From: Streptosporangium canum
GTDB taxonomy: Bacteria > Actinomycetota > Actinomycetes > Streptosporangiales > Streptosporangiaceae
Assembly (NCBI RefSeq): GCF_900113865.1
Contig: NZ_FOQY01000001.1
Location: 318,877 to 382,876, forward strand
Direction of reading: 5' to 3'
DNA length: 64,000 bases
Part shown: piece by piece, positions 1 through 8,429 of the stretch
Numbering within the stretch: the stretch's first letter is position 1
Layout of the letters: each line of letters opens with the position of its first letter
Notes under the pieces: model-generated
The model's input: only the letters and a program-made list of their open reading frames with translations
What the model was told of the DNA's origin: nothing
Databases searched by the model: none
Position numbers and translations under genes: made by a program

Positions 1-1
1 G

Positions 2-613
2 GTGGACACCGAGACCGGCGCGTGCGCGATCCGCTCCTACGTGGCCGTCGACGACGTGGGCTCCGTGGTGAACCCGCTGATCGTCGAGGGGCAGGTGCAC
101 GGCGGCATCGCGCAGGGCATCGGCCAGGCACTGTTCGAGGAGGCGGTCCACGACACCGAGGGCAACCTGCTCACCACGACCATGGCCGACTACCTGATCC
201 CGACGGCGGCCGACCTGCCCGATTTCACCACCGACCGCACCGAGACCCCGGCGACCAGCAACCCGCTGGGCGTCAAGGGCGTCGGCGAGGCCGGCACGAT
301 CGCCTCGACCCCGGCCGTGGTCAACGCGATCGTGGACGCGCTGCGCCCGTACGGCGTGCACGACGTGCGGATGCCGTGCACGCCCGAGCGGATCTGGCGG
401 GTGGTCTCCGAGGCGGGACCGCCGGCGTCCGGATCCGCTGCGGCCGAAGCGCCCGCAGGGGCCTCCGCTGGGGCATCCGCGGAGGCGCCCGCGCCCACGT
501 CCGGCCCCGGCCCCATGTCCACGCCCGGCCCCGCGTCCACGCCCGGCCCCGCATCTACACCCGGGTCCGGGTCCGGGGAGGCCACGTCCAGCTCCGAGGG
601 AGGCGCCCGATGA
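2..613 (+). CDS. Molybdenum hydroxylase large subunit (CO/xanthine dehydrogenase family), C-terminal part
   Basis: The gene enters from outside the window, so only about 203 C-terminal residues are visible. They match the last part of the molybdopterin-binding large subunit of the CoxL/XdhA family: VDDVGSVVNPLIVEGQVHGG, then GIGQALFEEAV, and NPLGVKGVGEAGTIASTPAVVNAI, the conserved region with the Glu of the Moco site. After the normal family end (around RIWRVV) it carries a Ser/Pro/Thr/Gly tail of about 60 residues built from an 18-bp repeat. The stop overlaps the ATG of the FAD subunit (ATGA), so the two are co-translated. The substrate cannot be judged because the active-site loop that separates CO dehydrogenases from other hydroxylases lies upstream of the window. 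Confidence 0.9.
   Translation: MDTETGACAIRSYVAVDDVGSVVNPLIVEGQVHGGIAQGIGQALFEEAVHDTEGNLLTTTMADYLIPTAADLPDFTTDRTETPATSNPLGVKGVGEAGTIASTPAVVNAIVDALRPYGVHDVRMPCTPERIWRVVSEAGPPASGSAAAEAPAGASAGASAEAPAPTSGPGPMSTPGPASTPGPASTPGSGSGEATSSSEGGAR
494..565 (+). repeat. Four 18-bp tandem repeats in the large-subunit tail
   Basis: Four head-to-tail 18-bp units (494-511, 512-529, 530-547, 548-565), the middle two nearly identical, encode a repeated PGPxST-type motif. The repeats are in frame inside the C-terminal tail of the molybdenum hydroxylase large subunit. They look like recent slippage expansion in a non-essential, disordered tail. Confidence 0.8.
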
Positions 614-1500
614 TCCCCGCGGCGTTCGACTACATCCGGCCCGCCTCGCTGGAGGAGGCCTGCCGCGTGCTCGCCGAGGCCGACGCCGCCGGCGACGACG
701 TCAAGGTGCTGGCCGGCGGCCAGTCCCTGCTGCCGCTGCTGCGCCTGCGGCTGGCCTATCCCGCCGCGCTGGTGGACCTCGGGCGGCTGCCGGAGCCACG
801 CGGCGTGGAGGACCGGGGCGACCACGTGTTCGTCGGCGCACTCACCACGCACGACGAGGTGCTGCGCTCCGGCGTGGTCAGGGAGCAGGTTCCGCTGCTC
901 GCGCTGGCCACCGCCACGGTGGCCGACCCCGCCGTACGGCACCGCGGCACGTTCGGCGGGTCGATGGTCCACGCCGACCCCGCCGGCGACCTGCCCGCCG
1001 TCGCCCTGGCGCTGGACTGCGTGTTCGTCGTCAGGTCGAGCGAGGGAGAGCGGGAGATCCCGGCCTCCGAGTTCTTCGTCGACTACCTGGAGTCCGCGCT
1101 CGGACCCGGCGAGGTGCTGCTCGGCGTCCGGGTGCCTAAGCTCGGCCCCGGCTGGGGCTTCCACTACGAGAAGTTCCACCGGACCGCGCAGGCCTGGGCG
1201 ATCGTCGGCGTGGCGGCGGCCGTACGGCGCGACGGCGGGACCATCGGGGAGGCCCGGATCGCGCTGACCAACATGGGGCCGACACCGGTGCGGGCGCGGG
1301 CGACGGAGGCCGCGCTGCGCGGCCTGAGCCCCGCGCCGGTCGGCGGTGCCGGCGACGGCGCGCGGGACCAGGTCAGGGACGCCTGCGGCCAGGCGGACTC
1401 CGGCACCTCGCCCCCGGCGGACCTGCACGCCAAGCCCGACTACCGCCGCCACCTGGCCCGGGTGCTGACCTACCGGGCGGTCAGGGCCGCGACCGGCTGA
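610..1500 (+). CDS. FAD-binding subunit of molybdenum hydroxylase (CoxM family)
   Basis: The 296-aa product is the medium, FAD-binding subunit, which passes electrons between the flavin and the Fe-S subunit. It shows the two flavin pyrophosphate motifs of the family: AGGQSLLPLLRLR near residue 38 and RGTFGGSMVHADPAGDLP near residue 112. The C-terminal CO-dehydrogenase flavoprotein domain (KFHRTAQAWAIVGVAAAV) follows. The length is normal for CoxM. The ATG overlaps the large-subunit stop by four bases. A strong hairpin follows at 1503-1542, so this closes the operon. No small Fe-S subunit is visible; it must lie upstream. Confidence 0.92.
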   Translation: MIPAAFDYIRPASLEEACRVLAEADAAGDDVKVLAGGQSLLPLLRLRLAYPAALVDLGRLPEPRGVEDRGDHVFVGALTTHDEVLRSGVVREQVPLLALATATVADPAVRHRGTFGGSMVHADPAGDLPAVALALDCVFVVRSSEGEREIPASEFFVDYLESALGPGEVLLGVRVPKLGPGWGFHYEKFHRTAQAWAIVGVAAAVRRDGGTIGEARIALTNMGPTPVRARATEAALRGLSPAPVGGAGDGARDQVRDACGQADSGTSPPADLHAKPDYRRHLARVLTYRAVRAATG

Positions 1501-1502
1501 GC

Positions 1503-1542
1503 CCCGTCCCACCGGCCGGGAACCCTCCGGCCGGTGGACGGG
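1503..1542 (+). terminator. Hairpin terminator after the FAD subunit
   Basis: The arms cccgtcccaccggccgg and ccggccggtggacggg pair over 16 bp with one bulged C and a 7-nt loop. There is no U-tract, as is usual in high-GC actinomycetes. It lies directly behind the stop codon and separates this operon from coxG. Confidence 0.6.
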
Positions 1543-1655
1543 CGTCCGCGCCGGTCAGAAGTTCAGCTTCCGGCCGGTGGGGCAGGCAGAGTTGTGACAG
1601 CCGCCGCGCGCGGTCGTAATGTCGCAGAAGCGGCCGATCGACAAGGAGCGGATCG

Positions 1656-2585
1656 ATGGCGATGCGATTCGAGCACGAGTTCACGGTTCCGGTGCCGATC
1701 GAGCAGGCGTGGTCGGTGCTGCTCGACGTCGAGCGGGTCGCGCCCTGCCTGCCGGGGGCCACCCTCGACACGGTGGAGGGCGACTCCTTCACCGGCCGGA
1801 TGAGGGTGAAGGTCGGGCCGATCACGGTGACCTACCAGGGCGAGGCCACGTTCGAAGACGTGGACAAGGACGCCCACGCCCTGACCATCAAGGCTTCCGG
1901 CAAGGAGACGCGGGGCGCGGGGACGGCCGGCGCCACGGTCGTCGCCCGGCTGTACCCCGCCGGCGCGGAGACCCGGGTGACCGTCGAGACCTCGTTCAAC
2001 GTGACCGGCCGCCCGGCCCAGTTCGGCCGGGGGGTGATGGCCGAGATCGGCGGCAAGCTGATCGACAGGTTCGCGGCCAACCTGGCCGAACTGCTCGGGG
2101 AGAGCCCGGTCGCGGAGCCGGACGTGTCGTCGGCGAGCGTCTCGCCCCTCCCCTCGGCGGTCCCCGCGCAGGGCACGGCCGAGCAGGTCACCGCCGGCGT
2201 GGAAGACCGGCCGGAATCACCGGACACCACGGGCGCCCCGGACCCCACAGCCTCCAGAGACACCTCGGAGACCTCGGGCCTTACAAGCTCCCCGGGCTCG
2301 GGGGGCGAGGGATCCGGCGGGGTCTCCGGGCGGCACGAGCCGGTCCGCCACCTCACCGCCGTGCCCTCCTCACCCGAGGGGGCCGCGGTGGAGAAGGCCC
2401 TCGGCCTGGACGCCCACCCGGCGGGCACCTCCCGCACCTCCCTCACCCCCGAGGAGGAGGCGCTCGACCTGATGGAGATCGCCGGCCTGCCCCTGCTCAA
2501 GCGCGTCGCCCCGCTGGTGGCCGCCGCGCTGACCGGGATCGTCCTGGCGGGCTGGCTGATCCGCCGGACCCTGCGCCGCCGCTGA
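1656..2585 (+). CDS. coxG: CoxG-like SRPBCC protein with C-terminal membrane anchor
   Basis: Residues 3-150 form a CoxG/SRPBCC fold (FTVPVPIEQAWSVLLDVERVAPCLPGA near the start, then GPITVTYQGEATF). A Ser/Thr/Pro-rich linker of about 120 residues follows. The C-terminus has a hydrophobic helix (PLVAAALTGIVLAGWLI) and an Arg-rich end, so the protein is probably anchored in the membrane with the SRPBCC domain in the cytosol. CoxG proteins are linked to anchoring or maturation of CO dehydrogenase-type enzymes, which fits the genes just upstream. It is preceded by a 155-bp gap with a terminator, so it may have its own promoter. Confidence 0.85.
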   Translation: MAMRFEHEFTVPVPIEQAWSVLLDVERVAPCLPGATLDTVEGDSFTGRMRVKVGPITVTYQGEATFEDVDKDAHALTIKASGKETRGAGTAGATVVARLYPAGAETRVTVETSFNVTGRPAQFGRGVMAEIGGKLIDRFAANLAELLGESPVAEPDVSSASVSPLPSAVPAQGTAEQVTAGVEDRPESPDTTGAPDPTASRDTSETSGLTSSPGSGGEGSGGVSGRHEPVRHLTAVPSSPEGAAVEKALGLDAHPAGTSRTSLTPEEEALDLMEIAGLPLLKRVAPLVAAALTGIVLAGWLIRRTLRRR

Positions 2586-2682
2586 GCCGGCCCGTCTCCG
2601 CCGGCCGTCATACGCGTCTCACCCGTGGCGCCGGTACGGCTGAGGCCTGTGACAGGGCTCGACGCCGACGTGCGCGGCCGGT

Positions 2683-3804
2683 TCAGCGCAGGCATTCCTC
2701 CTTCTGGTCCGGCCCGCACCCCTCGGGGATGACAGGCTCGTCGTCGGTCCAGCCGAGCTTCTTGATCACCATGGACATGTAAACGATGCCCGGCGGGATG
2801 TTCCCCTGGTCGGCGGTCGGGACGGGCAGCACGTCCTGGGTCGCCAGCAGGTCGCCCGTCTCCCGGTCGATGACGATCTGCTCCTCCGACTCGCCGTTGG
2901 CTCCTCCGCGCAGGATGGCCACCCCCACCCGCCCTTCGACATCCCGGATCCCGTCCACGACCCGGACCCCGGGCAGCCCCGCGAGCATCCGGTAGACGGC
3001 CGCCCTGGTTCCCGGGGTGGTGGGGGCGTCCAGGAGGAGACGCTCGCCCAGCCCCCACAGCCAGTAGTCCTGCTCGGGGAGCTTCACCTGCGCCGACTGC
3101 GTGGACTGCGTGTCCTTCATGGCCTCCCGCGCGGCGGGCCAGTACGACAGCAGCTTCTCCTTCAGCTCCGCCGGGTCCTGGGGCAGGTCAAGGAGTTCCC
3201 TCACGCTCAACTCCAAGGTCGACTGTTCGAGGCCTTTCTTACCGGTGAAGAGGTACCGGGTCTTCCCTATGGGAATCATGTCGTTGCGGCAGTCGGTGTC
3301 CGATCCGCAGAGCCGGGGCGAGCCCGCCTTCTCCCACTCGGCCCTGTCGGCGGCGGTGAAGGGCCGGGTACCGAGCCCGCTGAACACCATGACCTGGTTC
3401 CGGTCGATCCCGTTCCACCGGACATCCCTGACGCGGTCCTCGGCGACGAACTCGCGTCCCCCGACGCTGATCCGTTGCCGGTAGACCTGTTCCATCTCCC
3501 TGCGCCAGTATCGGCCGCCGGTCGCCTCCTGCCGCCGGGCCATCCGGTCGGCGGCGGTGGAGAGCACCTCCTCGGCACTCGTCTGGGTCACCGTGGCGAC
3601 CGGGCCGCCGCCCAGTCTGGGGACGACCGCGATGGCGCCGATCACGGCGACGGTCGCGGCCGTCGCGACCAGGACCCCCGTCCACGCGGAAATCCGCCGG
3701 CGCCGCCCGCCGTTCAGCACCCTGGCCCTGGCCTCGGCCGTCTTCCCATGCCCAGCGGGCGGGACGTCCGGCATCACGTCGTCGATGAGCTTGAACTCGT
3801 TCAT
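2683..3804 (-). CDS. CU044_5270-type membrane protein paired with an ECF sigma factor
   Basis: A 373-aa protein with a short cytosolic N-terminus, one membrane helix at about residues 40-65 (WTGVLVATAATVAVIGAIAVV) and a large extracytoplasmic domain. The outer domain resembles the actinobacterial CU044_5270 family, whose members commonly follow ECF sigma factor genes. Its ATG overlaps the sigma-factor stop by four bases, so the pair is translationally coupled. By analogy it may be a membrane anti-sigma factor or a sensor, but no classical zinc-binding anti-sigma motif is present. The extracytoplasmic part is rich in charged residues and has few cysteines. Confidence 0.75.
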   Translation of the reverse strand: MNEFKLIDDVMPDVPPAGHGKTAEARARVLNGGRRRRISAWTGVLVATAATVAVIGAIAVVPRLGGGPVATVTQTSAEEVLSTAADRMARRQEATGGRYWRREMEQVYRQRISVGGREFVAEDRVRDVRWNGIDRNQVMVFSGLGTRPFTAADRAEWEKAGSPRLCGSDTDCRNDMIPIGKTRYLFTGKKGLEQSTLELSVRELLDLPQDPAELKEKLLSYWPAAREAMKDTQSTQSAQVKLPEQDYWLWGLGERLLLDAPTTPGTRAAVYRMLAGLPGVRVVDGIRDVEGRVGVAILRGGANGESEEQIVIDRETGDLLATQDVLPVPTADQGNIPPGIVYMSMVIKKLGWTDDEPVIPEGCGPDQKEECLR

Positions 3805-4340
3805 CGGACCTCCACTCCCAGCGACTTGTGCAGCTTGGCCCTGGCCCGGCTGAGCCGGGAGGCGACGGTGCCGTAGGCGACCCCGAGCGCCTCGGCGACC
3901 TCGTCATAGGTCAGCCCGCCGTAGGCGACGAGCAGCACCACGTCACGCTCGCCCGTGGACAGCCCCGCCAGCGCCCCCGAGAGCCGGCCGACCGTCACCC
4001 CCGCCGCGACGCGGTCGACGACCCGCTGGTCGTGGCCGTCGTCGTCGGGTGGCGGCCCCGTCCTGGCCAGCGCCCGGTAGCGGCGCAGCTCGGCCCTGCG
4101 GTGGCGGCCGATCAGGTTGGTGGCGATGCCGTACAGCCAGGGCCGGATCGCGCCCCGGGCGGGGTCGAACCGGCCGCGCCGGCGGAAGGCGATCAGGAAG
4201 GTCTCGGCGGCCAGGTCCTCGGCGGTGTCGAGGTCGAGCCGCCGTCCGATGTAGCGGCGGATCTCCTCGTAGTGCGCGTCGAAGACGGTGCCGAACCGCT
4301 CGGGATCGACGACCGAGGCGGCGTCAGGGACAGCGATCAT
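3801..4340 (-). CDS. ECF-type RNA polymerase sigma factor
   Basis: A 179-aa sigma-70 family protein. Region 2 (FDAHYEEIRRYIGRRLDLDTA, then DLAAETFLIAFRR) covers about residues 15-85. Region 4 (STGERDVVLLVAYGGLTYDEVAEALGVAYGTVASRLSRARAKL) has the helix-turn-helix at the C-terminus. I chose the ATG at 4340 rather than a longer upstream reading because GGGGAGA lies at the right distance before it. The gene is coupled by an ATGA overlap to the membrane protein downstream, a standard sigma/regulator pair. It lacks the extra C-terminal SnoaL domain of some ECF groups. Confidence 0.9.
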   Translation of the reverse strand: MIAVPDAASVVDPERFGTVFDAHYEEIRRYIGRRLDLDTAEDLAAETFLIAFRRRGRFDPARGAIRPWLYGIATNLIGRHRRAELRRYRALARTGPPPDDDGHDQRVVDRVAAGVTVGRLSGALAGLSTGERDVVLLVAYGGLTYDEVAEALGVAYGTVASRLSRARAKLHKSLGVEVR

Positions 4341-4411
4341 GCAAGGGTCTCCCCTGCCGGAAGGATCAGGACACCCCTTGTTGCCCGATGGTCGCACCAC
4401 CCTTCCCTGTT

Positions 4412-4457
4412 TCCGGGGAGAGGCCCTGGCCCGTACGGGCCAGGGCCTCTCCCCGGA
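4412..4457. terminator. 46-bp perfect palindrome, probable terminator
   Basis: The sequence around the centre GTAC (4434-4437) is perfectly self-complementary over 46 bp with no unpaired loop. It lies between the small secreted-protein gene, which is read leftwards and ends at 4556, and the sigma-factor operon. A factor-independent stop of the high-GC type is the simplest reading. The absence of a loop means it would also extrude as a cruciform in DNA. Confidence 0.6.
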
Positions 4458-4555
4458 CGTCGCCGGAGTCCGAGACCGCCGGAGGGGGGGAGGGGCGGTA
4501 CGTCGGCCGCACGGTCTCGGAGGCCGTCACCGATCCACGGCCCGGCGGGAGTGGG

Positions 4556-4819
4556 TCAGTCGCTGAGTGACCACTTCTGCCCGGCCCCGCCGCTGCACTC
4601 CAGCAGATGGATCTCGGTGGCGGGGTTTCCGAGGGTGGCCGGGTCCGCGGACAGGCACTTGTCCGGAAGGATCTCGTTGCGGACCGTCACGTCGACGTCG
4701 TCTGCGCGCGCGGGCCCCGTGTCCCCCAGGGCGGTGCCCGTGGTGAGGAGGGTCAGCGCCGAGACGGCGGTGGCGGCGGTGATGCGCGCGAAGCGGTGAC
4801 GTGCTGTGAGCCTTCGCAT
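4556..4819 (-). CDS. Small secreted protein with a single ricin-type repeat
   Basis: An 87-aa product. Residues 1-32 are a Sec signal peptide (RRLTARHRFAR, a hydrophobic run, then an Ala-x-Ala site near GPARA). The mature part is only about 50 residues and resembles one repeat of a ricin B beta-trefoil (KCLSADPATLGNPATEIHLLEC ending in QKWSLSD, with the QxW signature and two Cys). A full trefoil needs three such repeats, so this is either a minimal, self-associating unit or a trimmed remnant. The ATG at 4819 is preferred over 4873 because a GGAACGAGG ribosome site precedes it and the signal peptide begins there. Confidence 0.6.
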   Translation of the reverse strand: MRRLTARHRFARITAATAVSALTLLTTGTALGDTGPARADDVDVTVRNEILPDKCLSADPATLGNPATEIHLLECSGGAGQKWSLSD

Positions 4820-4919
4820 CTGGACCTCGTTCCTTCTGTCGCACTTACCGGAATGGCGCGGAGTGCCGGGCAACGGAGTGTCCGGCAGGGGAAACGGTGT
4901 CAGGAGCCGCTGTCGCGCC

Positions 4920-4969
4920 GGTCACCTTACGGTCACTTATCACTCACGCAGTGTCATCGACAGGTGACC
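4920..4969. promoter_or_regulatory. 11-bp-spaced TCAC repeats and inverted repeat
   Basis: TCAC occurs at 4922, 4933 and 4944, exactly 11 bp apart, the first two inside GGTCACC and GGTCACT. GGTCACC at 4920-4926 is also matched by GGTGACC at 4963-4969, making a large inverted repeat. Direct heptamers at 11-bp spacing are the known pattern of SARP operator sites. The site lies between the small secreted-protein gene and a SARP remnant. Its function is inferred only from spacing and context. Confidence 0.4.
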
Positions 4970-4999
4970 GAACGCCAAGGATAAGTAACATAGCGTGAC

Positions 5000-5464
5000 G
5001 TGGCGGATGCGCAGCGGAAGAGCCCCCCGCCGGGGCCGGGTTTCGAGTTCGGGGTCCTAGGGCCGCTCAAGGTGCTGCACGACGGCGCTCCCGTGGCGAT
5101 CGGAGCGGTCGACCTGCACCGCTTCGACGCCCTGGTGCGCCGCGCCAGGGCGCGCGTCGGTGATACGCGGCCGGCCGCCGGCCTTCCCGCCGGCCTTCCC
5201 GCCGGGATGACGACGTTCGCCGGTCGCGAGCGGCAGCTCGCCGAGGCTCAGCGGCTGCTGACGCAGGCGCGGGACCGGTTCCGGCGGGGCGGCGAGATCG
5301 GCGACGCCCACACCGCCACGACGATGCGGGCCATGGCCGCGGCCCTCCTCGGCGCCTGGGCCCACATGGCCGCCTTCGCGCACGGCGTCCACACCGAGGA
5401 GGTCATCGGCCTGGCCCTGGACGAGAACCCGGTCAGCGGGGGGCCGCCGGCCGGGAACCAGTAA
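5000..5464 (+). pseudogene. Collapsed SARP/AfsR-type regulator remnant
   Basis: An open frame of 154 residues that stitches together short pieces of a much larger SARP-family regulator. FEFGVLGPLKVLHDGAPVAIG is the start of the OmpR-like DNA-binding domain. VDLHRFDALVRRAR is the start of the transcriptional-activation domain. LPAGMTTFAGRERQLAEA is the entry to the NTPase domain. The stretches between, normally several hundred residues with the recognition helix and the Walker motifs, are missing. The rest (HTATTMRAMAAALLGAWAHMA and onward) is not recognisable. The frame survived several internal deletions. The GTG start has no good ribosome site, so it is probably not functional. Confidence 0.6.
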
Positions 5465-5527
5465 AAACAGCTCCAACAGTTCACAAGCCAGACGGAACCA
5501 CTCTTAGTCACGGGAACACCTCATAAT

Positions 5528-8422
5528 GTGATCAACCCACCGGACTGCAGCGTGGTCGTCATCACCTACAACGACGCCGTGCGGCTGCCCAGGGCCGTAC
5601 GGTCCGTGCTCGGCCAGTCTCTGCGGAACATCGAGGTGATCATCTCGGACGACGCGAGCACGGACGACACCGAACGGGTCGTGCGGGAGCTCCAGCGGGA
5701 GGACCCCCGGATCCGCTACCTGCGCGCCGACGTCAACAGCGGCGGCTGCGGCGCGCCGCGCAACAGCGGGGTGGCGGCGGCCCGCGCGCCGTACGTCATG
5801 TTCCTCGACAGCGACGACCGGCTGACCAGGCACGCCTGCAAGAGCATGGTGCTGGAGATCGAGCGGACCGGCGCCGACTTCGTCACCGGGCAGATCTCCC
5901 GGCTGTACGAGTGGAGCGGCAGGACCCAGCGCTACTACCCCGGCCTGTACGCCAGGCGCAGGACCGTCGAGGGGATCGCGCAGGAGCCCGAGCTGTTCCT
6001 CGACTCCTTCAGCACCAACAAGCTCTACCCGGCCGAGCTGCTGCGACGGCTGCCCTTCCGGGAGGACCTGTACTACGAGGACCACGTCTTCACCACCGAA
6101 CTCCTCTGCGCCGCGCGGCGGTTCGCCGTGGTCCCGTGGGTCGTCTACCTCTGGCACCGGGCCCTGGAGAAGAACGAGGAACGGCTGTCGATCTCGCTGA
6201 GCATCAAGGAGATGGACAACGTCCGGCACCGGATCAGGGCGGCCCGGCTGAGCGACGACATCCTGCGCGGCAACGGCCTCGCCCACCTGCTGCCCGCGCG
6301 CCAGCTCCGCTTCCTCCGCCAGGACCTGCGGGTCTACCTGAACCCGCTGCCCTCGCGTGACCCGGCGTGGGCCGAGGAGTTCTCCTCGCTGGTCCGGCCC
6401 TACCTGGCGGAGATCGCCCCCGAGGCCTTCGGGCTGATCGAGCCGGTCGCCCGGGTCTGCTGCGGCCTGATCCTCGACGGCCGGACCGACGAGCTCGTGG
6501 TGGCCGCCCGGTCCCTGAACGGGCCGCAGGCCGCCCCGCGGCACGCCGTACGGCAGGACGGCCGGACCTACTGGGGCACCGCCCCCGCCGAGAAGATGGA
6601 CATCACCTCGCTCCGGATGGCCGAGCTGCCCTTCACCGCGGCCCGGCTCCGCCACGAGGCAGCCTTCACCGGTGAGGGCACCCGGGTCACGCTGACGATC
6701 AGGACCTACGACCCGTTCGGGGTGCTCGCCGCCAACCCGGGCTGGACCGCGTTCTTGCAGCTCAAGGACCACCGGGTGCCGCTGGCACCGCGCGAGCAGG
6801 ACGACGGCAGCCATCTGAGCGAGGCGACCGTCGACCTCGCCGCGTTCGGACACGGCCCCCTGGGCTTCGGCGGCCACCACGACCCGCTGGTCGGGATCGT
6901 CCGCGCCGACGGCCGGGTCACCACCGACCGGCTGCTCGTCGACCCGTCCGCCGGGCCGTTCACCGCCGCCGTCCCCGGGCACCGGGTCACGGTCCGGGCG
7001 GAGGGGACGGCCGCGTTCCTCCGGGTGCAGTGGCGGCGCGGGGGCCTGCTCCGGCCGGTGCCCCGGCTGGGCCGGATCGCCCGCAAGGTGATCCGGCGGG
7101 TGGGCCGGGCGGACGTGAAGCTCCGCGTCTACAAGGGCCTGATCAAGGTCGTGCCGCCCCGCCGGGACCTGGCGCTGTTCGAGTCCGACGTCGGCGCCGG
7201 ATACACCGGCAACCCGCGCTACGTCTACGAGGAGCTCAGGCGGCGGCGGGCGCCCCTCGACATGGTCTGGTCCGTCACCAGGGCCAGGCGGAACTTCCCC
7301 GGGGACGCCAGGCTGGTGCGGCGGATGAGCTGGCGCCACCTGTGGACCATGGCCAGGGCGGGCTACTGGGTGGACAGCCACGGCATGCCGCTGGCCTACC
7401 CCAAACCGGCCCGGACCCGCTACCTGCAGACCTGGCACGGCCAGGGCATCAAGTCGGTCGGCTTCGACTCACCGGACCTGCGGGCCGACTTCCCCGGGCC
7501 GCGCGAGCAGTGGCGGGCGGCGGTGGCGCGCTGGGACGCGCTGGTCTCGCCGAGCGCCGAGTTCGAACGGGTCTTCCTGCCCTCCCACGGGTACGAGGGG
7601 CCGGTGCTGCGGTACGGCTCGCCCCGGTGCGACGTGCTCGTCCACGGCGACGACGAGGCGGTACGGCGGGCCAGGGACAGCCTGGAGCTCCCGCCGGGGC
7701 GCAGGGTGCTGCTGTACGCCCCCACCTACCGGGACCAGGCCAGGTTCTCGGGGCGGTCGATCCGCGCCGATCTGGACATGATGGCCGAGGCGCTGGCCGA
7801 CGAGTGGGTGGTGATCCTGCGCCCCCATCCGGTCGAGCGCTACCGGGTCCCCCAGCACCTGCGCCACTTCGTCCGCCCGGCCGGGAACTACCCCGAGGTC
7901 AACGACCTGATACTGGCCTCGGACGCGCTGCTGACCGACTACTCCTCGCTGATGTGCGACTACGCGATCACCGGCCGGCCGATGCTGTTCCTGATCGACG
8001 ACTGGGAGGAGTACCGGCGTGTCGAGCGGGGCGTCTACCACGACCTGCCGTCGATCGCCCCCGGCCCCTGCCTGACCACCACGGAGGAGCTGATCGGCGC
8101 GCTGCGCGACCTCGACGACGTGGCCGCGTCGTTCGCCGCCAGATACATCGAGTTCCGCAGGACGTGGTGCGCCGACGAGAAGGGCCACGCCTCGGCGAAG
8201 GTGGTGGACGCCTTCTTCGGCCCGGCGCGGCCCCCGGCCGGGGCGCCGGCCGTCCCGCCCTTCACCGCGCGGCGGCCGATCCGGCTGCCCCGGCCGGAGC
8301 GGTCACCGGTCCGGCTCTCCCTGCGGGGATGGCTCATCCGGCTCTCCCTGCCGGGACGGCGGTTCCGGCTTTTCCCGCCGGACCGGCTCGTCCGGCTCTC
8401 CCCGCCGGAAAGACCGAGGTGA
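5528..8422 (+). CDS. GT2 glycosyltransferase fused to CDP-glycerol glycerophosphotransferase (TagF-like)
   Basis: A 964-aa two-enzyme protein. Residues 7-240 are a GT-A family 2 domain (CSVVVITYND, DDASTDDTE at 41-49, LDSDD at 93-97). A beta-rich linker follows. From about residue 546 comes a CDP-glycerol:glycerophosphotransferase domain (LFESDVGAGYTGNPRYVYEEL, TWHG with His637, LRPHP near 765, LTDYSSLMCDY near 803). Such fusions build and extend polyol-phosphate or sugar-phosphate wall polymers on the inner membrane face. The usual TPLK after WHG reads QGIK here. The last 50 residues are a repetitive RLSLP-type tail. GTG start; it opens an operon with the GT4 gene 7 bp downstream. Confidence 0.88.
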   Translation: MINPPDCSVVVITYNDAVRLPRAVRSVLGQSLRNIEVIISDDASTDDTERVVRELQREDPRIRYLRADVNSGGCGAPRNSGVAAARAPYVMFLDSDDRLTRHACKSMVLEIERTGADFVTGQISRLYEWSGRTQRYYPGLYARRRTVEGIAQEPELFLDSFSTNKLYPAELLRRLPFREDLYYEDHVFTTELLCAARRFAVVPWVVYLWHRALEKNEERLSISLSIKEMDNVRHRIRAARLSDDILRGNGLAHLLPARQLRFLRQDLRVYLNPLPSRDPAWAEEFSSLVRPYLAEIAPEAFGLIEPVARVCCGLILDGRTDELVVAARSLNGPQAAPRHAVRQDGRTYWGTAPAEKMDITSLRMAELPFTAARLRHEAAFTGEGTRVTLTIRTYDPFGVLAANPGWTAFLQLKDHRVPLAPREQDDGSHLSEATVDLAAFGHGPLGFGGHHDPLVGIVRADGRVTTDRLLVDPSAGPFTAAVPGHRVTVRAEGTAAFLRVQWRRGGLLRPVPRLGRIARKVIRRVGRADVKLRVYKGLIKVVPPRRDLALFESDVGAGYTGNPRYVYEELRRRRAPLDMVWSVTRARRNFPGDARLVRRMSWRHLWTMARAGYWVDSHGMPLAYPKPARTRYLQTWHGQGIKSVGFDSPDLRADFPGPREQWRAAVARWDALVSPSAEFERVFLPSHGYEGPVLRYGSPRCDVLVHGDDEAVRRARDSLELPPGRRVLLYAPTYRDQARFSGRSIRADLDMMAEALADEWVVILRPHPVERYRVPQHLRHFVRPAGNYPEVNDLILASDALLTDYSSLMCDYAITGRPMLFLIDDWEEYRRVERGVYHDLPSIAPGPCLTTTEELIGALRDLDDVAASFAARYIEFRRTWCADEKGHASAKVVDAFFGPARPPAGAPAVPPFTARRPIRLPRPERSPVRLSLRGWLIRLSLPGRRFRLFPPDRLVRLSPPERPR

Positions 8423-8429
8423 GCGGCGG

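Noticed and set aside
190-1512. Long minus-strand frame opposite the molybdenum hydroxylase genes
   Set aside because: A high-GC shadow of the clearly conserved plus-strand genes; its translation is Arg/Gly/Pro-rich with no domain.
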